A DNA stretch of 64,000 nucleotides from CADEED01 sp964444835 (GCA_964444835.1 CAYUIT010000009.1:1-64000); one strand, 5' to 3'. Counted from the first letter of the stretch, positions 26,762 to 35,448 are shown. Notes: generated by a model from the letters alone, not told the origin. Program-made: numbers and translations.

Positions 26762-26776
26762 AGCGTCGGAATTCCG
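26762..26776. repeat. Second copy of the AGCGTCGGAATTCCG element
   Basis: This 15-base element is identical to part of the palindrome region at 5777-5791. Here the right arm is imperfect (GTC instead of GAC). It lies between fleQ and fleR, upstream of the fleR sigma-54 promoter, and could be an upstream activating sequence. Binding by FleQ is a hypothesis only. Confidence 0.35.
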
Positions 26777-26783
26777 TCAGTCG

Positions 26784-27980
26784 TTAGGCCGCGACCATGC
26801 CGAGTTTGCGCAACTTCTCGACCAACGTCGTGCGACGCAGATTGAGCAGGCGAGCGGCATGCGCCACGGTGCCATCCGCGCGCTCGAGCGCCTGCGAGAT
26901 GAGGCTGCGCTCAATCGTGAGCAAGTGGGCGCGTAGATCGATGCCCTGATCTGGGAGCGACATCAGCTGCTCCGGCGAGCCGAGCCACTCCGCCGAGACG
27001 ATGCACGGCGTTTCGAAGTCCGTCGTTTGCTCGAGATCGTCGGCAGGAACGGGCGTTACTGCTTCGATCCGATTTGGGGTCGTGAGCGGATCGCGCGCCG
27101 CATTGAGCGCCTGCTCGGCCTCGGGATCCCAGTCGGCCGGACGGTAGCGCGCTGGCAAATCGGCGATCGACACCGGCCGATCCGGGCACAGAATCGACAT
27201 GCGCTCGACGAGGTTACCGAGCTCGCGGACATTGCCGGGCCAGGCGTACTGCGCGAGGGCGGCGATCGTCGCCGGCGCAAACATCACGCGGCCACGGCCA
27301 GCACGCGCATTCGCTGCGGCGAAATCTTCGATAAGGAGATCGAGGTCTTCGAGCCGCGCGCGAAGCGGCGGCATCTCGATCGGAAATACATTGAGGCGAT
27401 AGTAGAGATCGCCACGAAACGCCCCACGCAGAATGTGTTCTTCGAGATTGCGATGCGTCGCAGCGATGATGCGAACGTCGCAGCGCGTCGTGAGGTTGCT
27501 GCCCACGCGCTCGAACGAACGTTCTTGCAGCACGCGCAGTAGCTTCACCTGCATCGGCAAGCTCATGTCGCCGATTTCGTCGAGAAACAGCGTGCCGCCT
27601 TCAGCGATTTCGAAGCGGCCTTTGCGGGTGTTGATCGCACCCGTGAACGCGCCCTTTTCGTGGCCGAACAACTCGCTTTCGAGCAACTCGGCGGGAATGG
27701 CGCCGCAATTGACGGCAACGAAGGGTCGCTGACGCCGTGTGCTCGCCTCATGAATGGCGCGCGCCACGACTTCCTTGCCAGTGCCCGACTCGCCGAGCAG
27801 CAGGACGCTCGAGTCGTACGGCGCGACTTGCGCAATCAGTCGGTTCACTTCGCGGATCGCGGCCGATCGACCCGAAGGCACTTTCGGCCCCGCGTACGTT
27901 GCAGGCCCTTCGATCTCCGCGGCGGTTGCCCAATCGATGGGCTCCGGAGACTTGCTCGCTACACGTTCGACTGTCAGCAC
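26784..27980 (-). CDS. fleQ: Sigma-54 activator FleQ-like, without N-terminal receiver-like domain
   Basis: This 398-residue activator has an AAA+ domain (about 38-275) with GESGTGKE, EKGAFTGAI, GGTLFLDEIGDM and REL-type sensor blocks. Its C-terminal helix-turn-helix (VAHAARLLNLRRTTLVEKLRK) is close to that of FleQ. FleQ proteins usually have about 490 residues with a receiver-like domain of about 120 residues; here only about 37 residues precede the AAA+ core. The LFRS motif that helps bind c-di-GMP in P. aeruginosa FleQ is not visible. It lies between the tPilZ gene and the fleR-like gene, and is the probable master regulator of this cluster. Confidence 0.88.
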   Translation of the reverse strand: MLTVERVASKSPEPIDWATAAEIEGPATYAGPKVPSGRSAAIREVNRLIAQVAPYDSSVLLLGESGTGKEVVARAIHEASTRRQRPFVAVNCGAIPAELLESELFGHEKGAFTGAINTRKGRFEIAEGGTLFLDEIGDMSLPMQVKLLRVLQERSFERVGSNLTTRCDVRIIAATHRNLEEHILRGAFRGDLYYRLNVFPIEMPPLRARLEDLDLLIEDFAAANARAGRGRVMFAPATIAALAQYAWPGNVRELGNLVERMSILCPDRPVSIADLPARYRPADWDPEAEQALNAARDPLTTPNRIEAVTPVPADDLEQTTDFETPCIVSAEWLGSPEQLMSLPDQGIDLRAHLLTIERSLISQALERADGTVAHAARLLNLRRTTLVEKLRKLGMVAA

Positions 27981-28190
27981 GACGACTACCTCTCTCTTGA
28001 GAGCGATTGTGTCTGTGTGGGGATCAGAAACTGTGATCAGATTCGAACAAACTCTCGGTGAAAGTGGGCACTAGCGGGGTTGCGATTTGTGCACGGACAT
28101 GGGTAAGGGCCGCCCCTAGAGCAGCACGGAAAACTTTATAACGATAAATTTTTGACGCTCGGATATTGTCCAAGACTACGCTAGCGAATG
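27981..28190 (-). promoter_or_regulatory. Intergenic region upstream of fleQ
   Basis: These 210 bases hold no gene. A more A/T-rich patch (about 28130-28160) is the likeliest place for the fleQ promoter, with TATAAA on the minus strand, but no convincing -35 hexamer was found. Two direct copies of GATCAGA (28022-28028 and 28035-28041) lie closer to the fleQ start. Nothing here is firm. Confidence 0.3.
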
Positions 28191-28757
28191 TTAGCGACGC
28201 GGACTGCGAGCACCCGCAATCTTGCGGCGATGACGCCGAAACACCAGCTTCTCAATTTGGTCGGCGACGGCCTCCCCTAACAACTCGAAGTGCGCACGCA
28301 CCGGTCCATCCTCGGCCACGCTGACCACTTTCGCGGGCAAAGTGAGCGGCTGCACGAGTGCATCTGCCAAAAAAACCTGCAGAAAACCGCTGTTTCCGAG
28401 CGGGGGCGCGGCATCGGCTGGCTGCCAGCTCGCACCCAATGAGTTGAAGCGTACCGGCAACGCGATCGGTCTTGGATGGCTCGCAGAAACCAACTGCCCC
28501 ACGAGATCGAGCAATAGATTGAGCTTGAAGTCGAGCCGTGCGATTTCCGCCGAATGCGGAGCCGTCTCATCGGCTTTCTCGCCGGTGCTCGTTTCGTCGA
28601 GTGCTTCGTACGCTTGCAGCAAACGTAAATTGCGCTCTGCGAGTTTCGCTGCTGCCGCCTCGGAGAAACCCGTAGGGCGCTCCCGCCACGCCACAGACAA
28701 CACATCCTCGTAGGCGAGTTCGTCGAACAGCACGATGGTGTCAGTGCCTTCGAACAT
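28191..28757 (-). CDS. Atypical PilZ (tPilZ) protein, possible c-di-GMP-linked regulator
   Basis: This 188-residue protein has a helical N-terminal half with a heptad-like helix around residues 75-92 (IARLDFKLNLLLDLVGQLV) and a C-terminal PilZ-like beta domain (about 95-180). The canonical RxxxR and DxSxxG c-di-GMP motifs are not seen. This is the arrangement of the tetrameric tPilZ family of xanthomonads. It is encoded between the fliT-like gene and fleQ, so a role linking second messenger to flagellar assembly or function is likely, but direct ligand binding is uncertain. Confidence 0.7.
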   Translation of the reverse strand: MFEGTDTIVLFDELAYEDVLSVAWRERPTGFSEAAAAKLAERNLRLLQAYEALDETSTGEKADETAPHSAEIARLDFKLNLLLDLVGQLVSASHPRPIALPVRFNSLGASWQPADAAPPLGNSGFLQVFLADALVQPLTLPAKVVSVAEDGPVRAHFELLGEAVADQIEKLVFRRHRRKIAGARSPRR

Positions 28758-28767
28758 TCATCCGCCG

Positions 28768-29082
28768 CTAGACGTGCAAAACCGGCCGGCTCGCGCGCGC
28801 CGCCGCCAGAAAAACGATCATCGCCTCGGATTCTTCGGTCGCTTCCCGCAAAGCGCGGACGCAGCGGCGCCCGGCCGCATCGAGTGCTGCGCGGCGCAGC
28901 ATCGAGAGCAGCACGCGACGTTCCTCGACCAAGCGCGCCACCTTGGACCACCGCCCGAGCGCCAAGCTCGCGCTGATCTCCTCACTACACTGCACGATTT
29001 GATCGGCGATCGCGCGCCAACGCGCCGGCAACCGATCCTCAGATCGGCCTCCTTGAATCACGCGCAATTGCGGCCGGTTCAT
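28768..29082 (-). CDS. fliT: FliT-like flagellar chaperone
   Basis: This 104-residue all-helical protein overlaps the end of fliS as ATGA. Size, helix content (WRAIADQIVQCSEEISASL then KVARLVEERRVLLSML) and position after fliS match FliT, the chaperone for the cap protein FliD. FliT families are poorly conserved in sequence, so the call rests mostly on context. Confidence 0.65.
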   Translation of the reverse strand: MNRPQLRVIQGGRSEDRLPARWRAIADQIVQCSEEISASLALGRWSKVARLVEERRVLLSMLRRAALDAAGRRCVRALREATEESEAMIVFLAAARASRPVLHV

Positions 29083-29504
29083 CGCGTCGACGCCGCCGGA
29101 CGAGCAGCCCGCGCCGCGGCCGGTATCGCTAACCAGGCGCTGCGAATGTCGCTGAGCAGAGCGCTCACCTCATCGAGCGTTTGAACTCGATTCTCCGTGT
29201 TCGCCTGCAGCAGCTTACGGCACAGGTACTCGTACAAGGTGTCGAGATTCTTCGCGAGCTCGCCACCCGCTTTGAAATCGAGGCTGTTACGAAGCTCGTC
29301 GATGATTTGTACGGCACGGTGCAGCAACTGGGACTTCTCGGCATGCGCGCCGCGCAACGTACAGCCGCGCGCATTCGCGATGCGCTCGAGCGCGCCGTCG
29401 ATGAGCATCACGACGAGTCGATGAGGGTCGGCCGCAGCGACACCGCCGTGCACGGCGACTGCCTGGTAGGTCACGAACTTGTTCGGACGTCCGTAAGCGG
29501 ACAT
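29079..29504 (-). CDS. fliS: Flagellin chaperone FliS
   Basis: This 141-residue helical protein has FliS signatures: a VAVHGGVAAADPHRLVVMLI segment, then ALERIANARG, and the later LDTLYEYLCRKLLQAN. It binds flagellin C-termini and blocks premature polymerisation. A sigma-28 promoter lies in the gap upstream, so fliS-fliT-tPilZ may have late expression separate from fliC. Confidence 0.95.
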   Translation of the reverse strand: MSAYGRPNKFVTYQAVAVHGGVAAADPHRLVVMLIDGALERIANARGCTLRGAHAEKSQLLHRAVQIIDELRNSLDFKAGGELAKNLDTLYEYLCRKLLQANTENRVQTLDEVSALLSDIRSAWLAIPAAARAARPAASTR

Positions 29505-29537
29505 GGCTCGCTACTCCGATCAACTGGGTCAATCGGG

Positions 29538-29564
29538 ATATCGGCAACTTGCGGCGAGAGTTGA
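29538..29564 (-). promoter_or_regulatory. Sigma-28 promoter of fliS
   Basis: On the minus strand TCAACTCT-N11-GCCGATAT matches the FliA consensus TAAAGTTT-N11-GCCGATAA at 5 of 8 positions in the -35 and 7 of 8 in the -10. The expected start is near 29530, about 26 bases before the fliS ATG. Confidence 0.65.
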
Positions 29565-29594
29565 GGGCAGTCAGGAAATTTGCCCTGCGACGTG

Positions 29595-30971
29595 TTAGGT
29601 CCTCGAGCGGTTCGTGAGCTGTTGCGTCAAGAAGTTCGACGTGGATTGCAGTCCAGCGAGTGCCGTGTCGAGAGCCGTGAACTGCGCGCGATAGCGCGCT
29701 TCGACGGCTTCCATGCGGCGGTCGAGCGCCGCGGTGTCCTTCTCGAGCGAACGACGTTGGTTCTGCATGTTCGTCGTGCGATTGGCGATCTGTGCGTCCG
29801 ACGCCAAGGCTTTGTCGAGGCTCGCGCCGAGTCGCGCCGTCACGCCGTCGGTGCTCGCGAACAAACGGCCGACTGCATCGAAGTCATCGGTGAGCGCGGC
29901 CTGCAACTTGGCGTCGTTGATCTGTAACGTCCCTTCTTTGGTCGTCGTGATCCCGATCGCCGCCAGACTCGTGTACGGCGGGTCTGCCGTCGTCGCCGCT
30001 GTCGAGATCTGCCGACGGATGTCGGACTCAATGCCGCGCAACAGTGCATCGCCTAACAACGGACCTGCTTCGCGTGTCGTCGGGTTATAACGACGCAGTG
30101 CGGCCAACGTGTTGGCGGTAGAATTGAAGTCCGTCACGAACTTCTTGATTCGATCGGTCGTGGCCTTCAAGTCATTGCCGACCGTGAGTGTTTGAATCGA
30201 ACCTGGCGACGCGCCGACCGCATTGATCGTGAGCCCGTCAATCACACCGGTGAAGGTGTTTGTCGTACTCGTCGCATCGAAGCCTTCGACGCGGATGAGT
30301 GCATCCTGCGCGGGCTCGAGCTCGGTGTAGTTGCCCGGCGTCGTCGGCGGGTCGTAAACGATTGCCGCCAAGCCACCGTTGCCGCCGGCTTGCGTAACCC
30401 GAATGGTGTTCGCCGCACCGGTGTCCCGGGCTGCCAGCACCAAGCGCGCACCATCCGCTGTGTTGATGATCGACGCACGAACGCCGGTGTTGTTAGTCGC
30501 ACCGTTGATTGCGTCGCGGATGCCGCCCAAAGTGTTATTGCTGCCGGTGATGACGACATCGAAAGCGCTACCGCCCATGCTAACGGTGAGTGTGCCGGTG
30601 CCGACCGCCGCGCCGGTGCCGCCCGCGATCGCATTGGAAATGATCCGCTGCGCGCTGGCGATCTGCCGAACTTCAACCGAAAAGCTGCCGGAGGCGGCCG
30701 TGGCCGCCGCGGTGGCGGTGACAACGCCGCTATTGCTCGAGTCGACCGTACGCGTCTGAAACGCTGTCTCGGTCTTGAGCGGATTGACGCTCGACTGCAG
30801 ATTCGCGAGTGAACCGCGCAGTGCGCCAAGCGCCGAAATCTGGGTGGCGAGCTTGGTGTCTTGGCGCTGAATTCGCTGGGCGGCAGGCGCACGCTCGGCC
30901 GTGACAAGCTGTGTCACGAGACCGTTGACGTCGAGTCCCGACGTGATGCCCGGAGAGCGAATCGTTGCCAT
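29595..30971 (-). CDS. fliD: Flagellar cap protein FliD
   Basis: This 458-residue filament cap has the FliD N-terminus (IRSPGITSGLDVNGLVTQLV), a variable beta-rich middle exposed to the outside, and a C-terminal coiled coil (LEKDTAALDRRMEAVEARYR). It is exported and polymerises flagellin at the tip. It follows fliC after a 100-base gap holding a strong hairpin. Length is typical. Confidence 0.96.
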   Translation of the reverse strand: MATIRSPGITSGLDVNGLVTQLVTAERAPAAQRIQRQDTKLATQISALGALRGSLANLQSSVNPLKTETAFQTRTVDSSNSGVVTATAAATAASGSFSVEVRQIASAQRIISNAIAGGTGAAVGTGTLTVSMGGSAFDVVITGSNNTLGGIRDAINGATNNTGVRASIINTADGARLVLAARDTGAANTIRVTQAGGNGGLAAIVYDPPTTPGNYTELEPAQDALIRVEGFDATSTTNTFTGVIDGLTINAVGASPGSIQTLTVGNDLKATTDRIKKFVTDFNSTANTLAALRRYNPTTREAGPLLGDALLRGIESDIRRQISTAATTADPPYTSLAAIGITTTKEGTLQINDAKLQAALTDDFDAVGRLFASTDGVTARLGASLDKALASDAQIANRTTNMQNQRRSLEKDTAALDRRMEAVEARYRAQFTALDTALAGLQSTSNFLTQQLTNRSRT

Positions 30972-30997
30972 ATCTCGCCTAGCTTCCTAACGAGTGC

Positions 30998-31032
30998 GAG
31001 GCGACGAGCATCTCATCGATACTCGCCGCCTC
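30998..31032 (-). other. Stem-loop between fliC and fliD
   Basis: An 11-bp stem with one G-U pair in the minus-strand RNA (GAGGCGGCGAG against CTCGTCGCCTC) closes a 13-base loop. There is no U-run after it, so it is not a classical terminator. It may partly stop transcription or protect the fliC mRNA 3' end and lower fliD expression relative to flagellin. Confidence 0.55.
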
Positions 31033-31071
31033 GGCTTTCTACCTCATCCTAACGACTACGGTAATTTGCGA

Positions 31072-32226
31072 TTACCGGAGCAGCGACAGGACGTTCTGCG
31101 GGACCGCGTTGGCCTGCGCCAAGATCGCCGTACCGGCCTGCTGCAGAATCTGCGCCTTCGTGAGGGCAGCCGTTTCCGCGGCGAAGTCGGCATCGAGAAT
31201 GCGGCTACGCGAAGCAGCCGAGTTCTCAGCGCTGGTTTGCAGGTTCGCAACCACTGACGTGAAGCGGTTCTGGATGGCACCCAAGGTCGCGCGGGCCGTG
31301 TTGACCTGCGACAAGGCGCTATCCATCTGCTGCATCGCCAGCGTCGCGCCGGAGAACGACGCGACTGACGTGCTCGTCAAACCGGTCGTCGTCGTCGCCG
31401 TCGCGTCACCGTCGTTGCCGGCAACGTTGAACGACGTACGCGTACCGTCATCGGTACCCGTGACGACGATGTTCGCACCCGACGTCAACACGATACGGTT
31501 CGTGGCGGCATCGAACGCGGCGTTCACACCCGTCGTCGCCGACGAGTTGTTGATCGCATCGACCGTCTGACCGACACGCTGCTGGGCCGAACCGGCCGCA
31601 CCGATGCCCGCGCCCACGTCCGTACCGTTGATGAGCAACTGGCCGGCGCCGACCGCGGCGAGCGCCGTGATCGTCGTGACCGCACTGCCCTGGCCGGTCG
31701 CCGCCGTCACGGACGACAGAGCCGCCGTGTTGGCATCGACGAGACCCGACACGCTGATCGTCTCGTTCGCATTCGCACCGACCTGGAACACGGCCGAGCT
31801 GAAGCTACCGTCGAGGAGCTTCACGCCGTTGAACGAGGTCTGGTTAGCGACGCGATCGATTTCTTGCAGCAGCTGACCGACTTCGGTCTGCAGAGCCGCA
31901 CGATCCGTCGAGCTGTTAGTCGCGTTGGCCGACTGCACGGCCAGCTCGCGAATACGCTGCAGGTTGGACGAGATTTCGTTCAGCGCACCTTCCGCTGTCT
32001 GGGCGAGCGAAATGCCGTCGTTGGCATTGCGGACCGCCTGGTTCAGACCGCGAATCTGCGTCGTGAAACGCTCGGAAATGGCGAGACCCGCCGCATCGTC
32101 TTTCGCGCTGTTGATCCGGAGACCGGACGACAAACGCTGCAGAGCCGTTGCAAGCTGGCTACCGGAGGTCGTGAGGTTGCGCTGAGCGTTCAGCGACATC
32201 ACGTTCGTATTGATCACTTGAGGCAT
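31072..32226 (-). CDS. fliC: Flagellin
   Basis: This 384-residue flagellin has conserved D0/D1 ends: INTNVMSLNAQRNLTTS at the start, RLSSGLRINSAKDDAAGLA, and QQAGTAILAQANAVPQNVLS at the end. The central Ala/Thr/Val-rich domain is short. It is the only flagellin gene in the window, and no flaG follows. It has a sigma-28 promoter, a leader hairpin and an AGGAG ribosome site 9 bases before the ATG. Confidence 0.98.
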   Translation of the reverse strand: MPQVINTNVMSLNAQRNLTTSGSQLATALQRLSSGLRINSAKDDAAGLAISERFTTQIRGLNQAVRNANDGISLAQTAEGALNEISSNLQRIRELAVQSANATNSSTDRAALQTEVGQLLQEIDRVANQTSFNGVKLLDGSFSSAVFQVGANANETISVSGLVDANTAALSSVTAATGQGSAVTTITALAAVGAGQLLINGTDVGAGIGAAGSAQQRVGQTVDAINNSSATTGVNAAFDAATNRIVLTSGANIVVTGTDDGTRTSFNVAGNDGDATATTTTGLTSTSVASFSGATLAMQQMDSALSQVNTARATLGAIQNRFTSVVANLQTSAENSAASRSRILDADFAAETAALTKAQILQQAGTAILAQANAVPQNVLSLLR

Positions 32227-32261
32227 TGAGAGACTCCTAAATTACAAGCTTTTGAACCCTA

Positions 32262-32279
32262 CTCCGGATTCCGCCGGAG
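32262..32279 (-). other. Hairpin in the fliC 5' leader
   Basis: CTCCGG and CCGGAG form a 6-bp inverted repeat with a 6-base loop, about 10-25 bases after the predicted transcription start of fliC and well before the ribosome site. Such 5' stems can stabilise abundant flagellin mRNA; this role is inferred. Confidence 0.45.
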
Positions 32280-32295
32280 CCGCGTTGCAAGGCCT

Positions 32296-32322
32296 GTATC
32301 GGTAACCCCTAGTCGTGCTTGA
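32296..32322 (-). promoter_or_regulatory. Sigma-28 promoter of fliC
   Basis: On the minus strand TCAAGCAC-N11-ACCGATAC fits the FliA consensus with exact spacing; the -10 keeps CCGATA. The start is expected near 32289, giving a leader of about 63 bases. Confidence 0.75.
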
Positions 32323-32342
32323 GCGACATCCCGTGACCGCGA

Positions 32343-33539
32343 TCACAGATAATCGAATAGCGAGAGCTGCGCGATCTTGGTGTAGGCAGCCTGCGCCGCT
32401 TGCAAACCTGCGTATTGCTGATTGAGGCGCGTCACGGCTTCCGCGTAATCGGTATCGCGCAACTCGGAGCTCTCGCTTTGCAGTTCGAGCTCAAACGAGG
32501 CACGCGTTTCGTTAGCCGAATCGATCGCTGACAACCGACCGCCAACCTCAGCGCGCACGTTCAGGATCTGATCGATCGCGCGATCGAGACCGGCCAGGCC
32601 GGTACCCGCGAGCGTTGCAAACCGCGCCTTCTCGGCATTGGTGGCCGTCGAGCTCTCGAAGTTCGCCACGATTTGATCGAGCGTGGCAAATACGTTGGTG
32701 CGTGCCGCAGGCGCCACGGTGTAGGTATCACCGGTCGCGGGTGCGCCCGTCACCGTGACTCGGATGCCGCGAAACTCGATGCCGTTGCCGCTCGTATACG
32801 CGCCCGTGGCAATCGAGTTGTTAGCAGAATCGACGACTTCATAGGCCGTCGGTGACGTCATACGAATCGTATACGTGTCGCGCACCCACGCGGCAGGATC
32901 GATTACCGTACCTACGTTGATGACTCCGGAGCCCGCATTCGCGCCACCGACTTGTGTCGCGAACGTACCGTTACCGGAGAGCACATTCATGAATACCGCA
33001 TCGCCAGAATGACCGTTGGCGATCAATTGAGTCGGGCTGATCTTGACGAAGCGCGCGGCCGCGTCGCCCGCGTAGGCGACGCTCGCGCCCACGCGTGCAA
33101 ACGGCTCCGTGGTATTCGCAGCACCTGAGAAGAGATACTCCCCAGCACCATCCGTGCGATTGGCGATCGAGAGCACCTCTTCGATTCGGCCGCGGATTTC
33201 CGCCGTGATCATGCGGCGCTCTTCAGAGCCGACCGTGGCGTTGCTACCTTGAACCAGGAGCTCGCGAACGCGCTGGAGCACGCCACTCGCGTCAGCCAGC
33301 GCTTGTTCCTCGGTCTGCAAGCGCACTTGCGCGAGCGACGCATTGGTCGCGAATTGCTTCGATTCATCGAGCGCGCGCGCGATGCTCGAGATGCGCGCTG
33401 CGGCGATGGGGTCGTCGGCGGCGGTACGCACCCGCACACCTGTGGCGATCTCGTTCTGCGTGCGCGCGAGCCGCGCCTGCTGATCGAGCAGCGCGTTCAG
33501 GTTGTTACGAGTGAAGCCGAGTGTGGAGAGGCGCATCAT
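32343..33539 (-). CDS. flgL: Hook-filament junction protein FlgL
   Basis: This 398-residue flagellin-like protein begins MMRLSTLGFTRNNLNALLDQ, has the RTAADDPIAAARI block, and ends YTKIAQLSLFDYL. It is the second junction protein between hook and filament. It lies 17 bases after flgK and ends 116 bases before fliC. Confidence 0.96.
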   Translation of the reverse strand: MMRLSTLGFTRNNLNALLDQQARLARTQNEIATGVRVRTAADDPIAAARISSIARALDESKQFATNASLAQVRLQTEEQALADASGVLQRVRELLVQGSNATVGSEERRMITAEIRGRIEEVLSIANRTDGAGEYLFSGAANTTEPFARVGASVAYAGDAAARFVKISPTQLIANGHSGDAVFMNVLSGNGTFATQVGGANAGSGVINVGTVIDPAAWVRDTYTIRMTSPTAYEVVDSANNSIATGAYTSGNGIEFRGIRVTVTGAPATGDTYTVAPAARTNVFATLDQIVANFESSTATNAEKARFATLAGTGLAGLDRAIDQILNVRAEVGGRLSAIDSANETRASFELELQSESSELRDTDYAEAVTRLNQQYAGLQAAQAAYTKIAQLSLFDYL

Positions 33540-33556
33540 GATCTAGGGCTCCGCCA

Positions 33557-35446
33557 TCAGCGCCGCGTCGCGGCTAACAAACTATCGAGGAGGGAGCCGG
33601 CAATCGCGATTGCCTGCGCGGCCGCCTGATAGGCTTTTTGGTAGCGCAGCAAGTTAGCCGCTTCTTCATCCAGATTGACGCCAGACACAGATTCCATGGC
33701 AGCGACATCGTCGCGATTGACGATCGCCTGCGCATCGCGACTCGATTGCGCCGAGCGTGTCTGGAGGCCCACCTCAGCCGTGAAGCGATCGATGGTCGCC
33801 GCGAGTGACGCCGTTCCGGAGTCGAGCACGGGCGCCTTCAGTGCGTCGGCGAGTTTCAATGCGTTGCGATTGTCGCCGCGCCCCGCGGAGTTGTCGGCAA
33901 CGGTAAAGCTGTCGCCCGTCGCGGGAGTTCCGGAGATCGTCGTTTGCCAGCCGTTGATCGAGATCGGCGAGCCGCTTGTGTAAGCAAAGCTCCCGGCGCC
34001 GTTGATCGAGTAGGTCGTCGGCGACGTGAACTGAATGGTGACGGCCGTTCGTAACGATGCATTGCTGGAGTCGACGACATCGGGCGGCGCAATGGTCGCG
34101 CTGCCGGTGTTGCTCGTCGCGGCACTCGAGCGTACGGGGCTCGCGGCTGCGACACGCTGCGGATCGTTGACCAACAGGGACAGGCCCGCTACCGCGTCAC
34201 GTGTTGGACGAATCGCAAAGCGATCACCGACCGCAGCGCTACCGCCGACGACGATCGACAGACCGTCAGCCACGAACGGATCGGCCACCGTGCCGGTGCC
34301 GGTCATCGCCACTGTGGCGCCCGTATCGGCCCGAGTCAGTTGGTAACCCGCAGCGGTTCGCTCGATGAAATAGTTAGCCTCGGTAAGCCCTGCAGGATTC
34401 GCGCGCGTCGCCGCGACTGTGCCCGTTCCGATGTTCGTCGTCGCAGGAGCGACATTGACGGGACCGATCGAGAAGAAGTCGCCACCCATCGCGCCGGTCA
34501 GATCCATGCCATCCCGATGCGCAGAATTGACTTGATCCACCGTCGCGACGGCGAGCCGCCCGATCGTGTTGCGAGCTGGATCGAGAATCTCGCGGCGGAA
34601 ATCGACCAGCCCGCCGAGCGTACCGCCGGCAACGGCGCCCGTGATTTCGGTGACACCCGCCGTAGTCTTTACGGCCAGCTGCGCGCGCTGGAGATCATAG
34701 CGATCGGCGATGACTGTAATCGTCGAGGCGGTCGCGCCCACCACCAACGGCTGACCGTTACCGATGAATACGTTGACCGTCGTACCGTTCTCCTTCGAGA
34801 TCGTGACGTTCACTTTGCGCGAGACCTGATCGATCAGGCGGTCGCGCTGATCGAGCAACTCGTTAGGCGGTTGCCCCGTGCGTTCGTAAGCAGAATTGAT
34901 CTGGACGTTCAGCTCGGCGATATTGCGCGCGAGCGTGGTCACTTCCGCAGCTTCCGACTGAAAGCGTGTGGTGATCTCCGCGTCCATATCGCGCAAACGA
35001 CTATCGAAACTGCGCAAGCGCGCGACCAATTGGTCGCCTTCGCTGATGAGCGTTTGCCGTGCGGGAACGGACGCCGGCTGTGTCGCCAGGCCTTGCACCG
35101 CATTGCTGAATTTCTGCAGCGAGGCCGACAAGCCCGTCGTCGGATCGCCTACTAGGTTATTGACGCGCTCCGCAGCGGTTGCGTACGCCGTCAGGCGCTC
35201 AAGGCTGCCGCCACTCGCACGCACTTGCGCGGCGAGGTATTCGTCATACGAACGCGTGACCGTGGCTACTTCTACGCCGTTGCCAATCCAGCCATTGCCG
35301 AACGGCGACGCCGCACGCTCGCGAAACTCGACGCGCTGGCGGCTGTACCCCTCGGTATTTGCGTTGGCGATGTTGTTACTGGTGGTGTCGAGCGCGCGCT
35401 GTAGTGAGCGCAAACTCGACAGACCGCTCGACATCATGTCAGGCAT
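33557..35446 (-). CDS. flgK: Hook-filament junction protein FlgK (HAP1)
   Basis: This 629-residue protein has the N-terminal rod/hook motif LDTTSNNIANANTEGYSRQR and the C-terminal NLDEEAANLLRYQKAYQAAA. The large middle is beta-rich and variable. It joins hook to filament and is exported. flgJ ends just 2 bases upstream. Confidence 0.96.
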   Translation of the reverse strand: MPDMMSSGLSSLRSLQRALDTTSNNIANANTEGYSRQRVEFRERAASPFGNGWIGNGVEVATVTRSYDEYLAAQVRASGGSLERLTAYATAAERVNNLVGDPTTGLSASLQKFSNAVQGLATQPASVPARQTLISEGDQLVARLRSFDSRLRDMDAEITTRFQSEAAEVTTLARNIAELNVQINSAYERTGQPPNELLDQRDRLIDQVSRKVNVTISKENGTTVNVFIGNGQPLVVGATASTITVIADRYDLQRAQLAVKTTAGVTEITGAVAGGTLGGLVDFRREILDPARNTIGRLAVATVDQVNSAHRDGMDLTGAMGGDFFSIGPVNVAPATTNIGTGTVAATRANPAGLTEANYFIERTAAGYQLTRADTGATVAMTGTGTVADPFVADGLSIVVGGSAAVGDRFAIRPTRDAVAGLSLLVNDPQRVAAASPVRSSAATSNTGSATIAPPDVVDSSNASLRTAVTIQFTSPTTYSINGAGSFAYTSGSPISINGWQTTISGTPATGDSFTVADNSAGRGDNRNALKLADALKAPVLDSGTASLAATIDRFTAEVGLQTRSAQSSRDAQAIVNRDDVAAMESVSGVNLDEEAANLLRYQKAYQAAAQAIAIAGSLLDSLLAATRR

Positions 35447-35448
35447 CG

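Noticed and set aside
28022..28041. Direct repeat GATCAGA upstream of fleQ
   Set aside because: Two 7-base copies are too short to distinguish from chance, and no matching copies were noticed at other flagellar promoters.
28131..28138. Perfect sigma-28 -35 box (TAAAGTTT on the minus strand) upstream of fleQ
   Set aside because: Eleven bases further there is CTAGGGGC, not a GCCGATAA-like -10, so it is probably chance in an A/T-rich patch.
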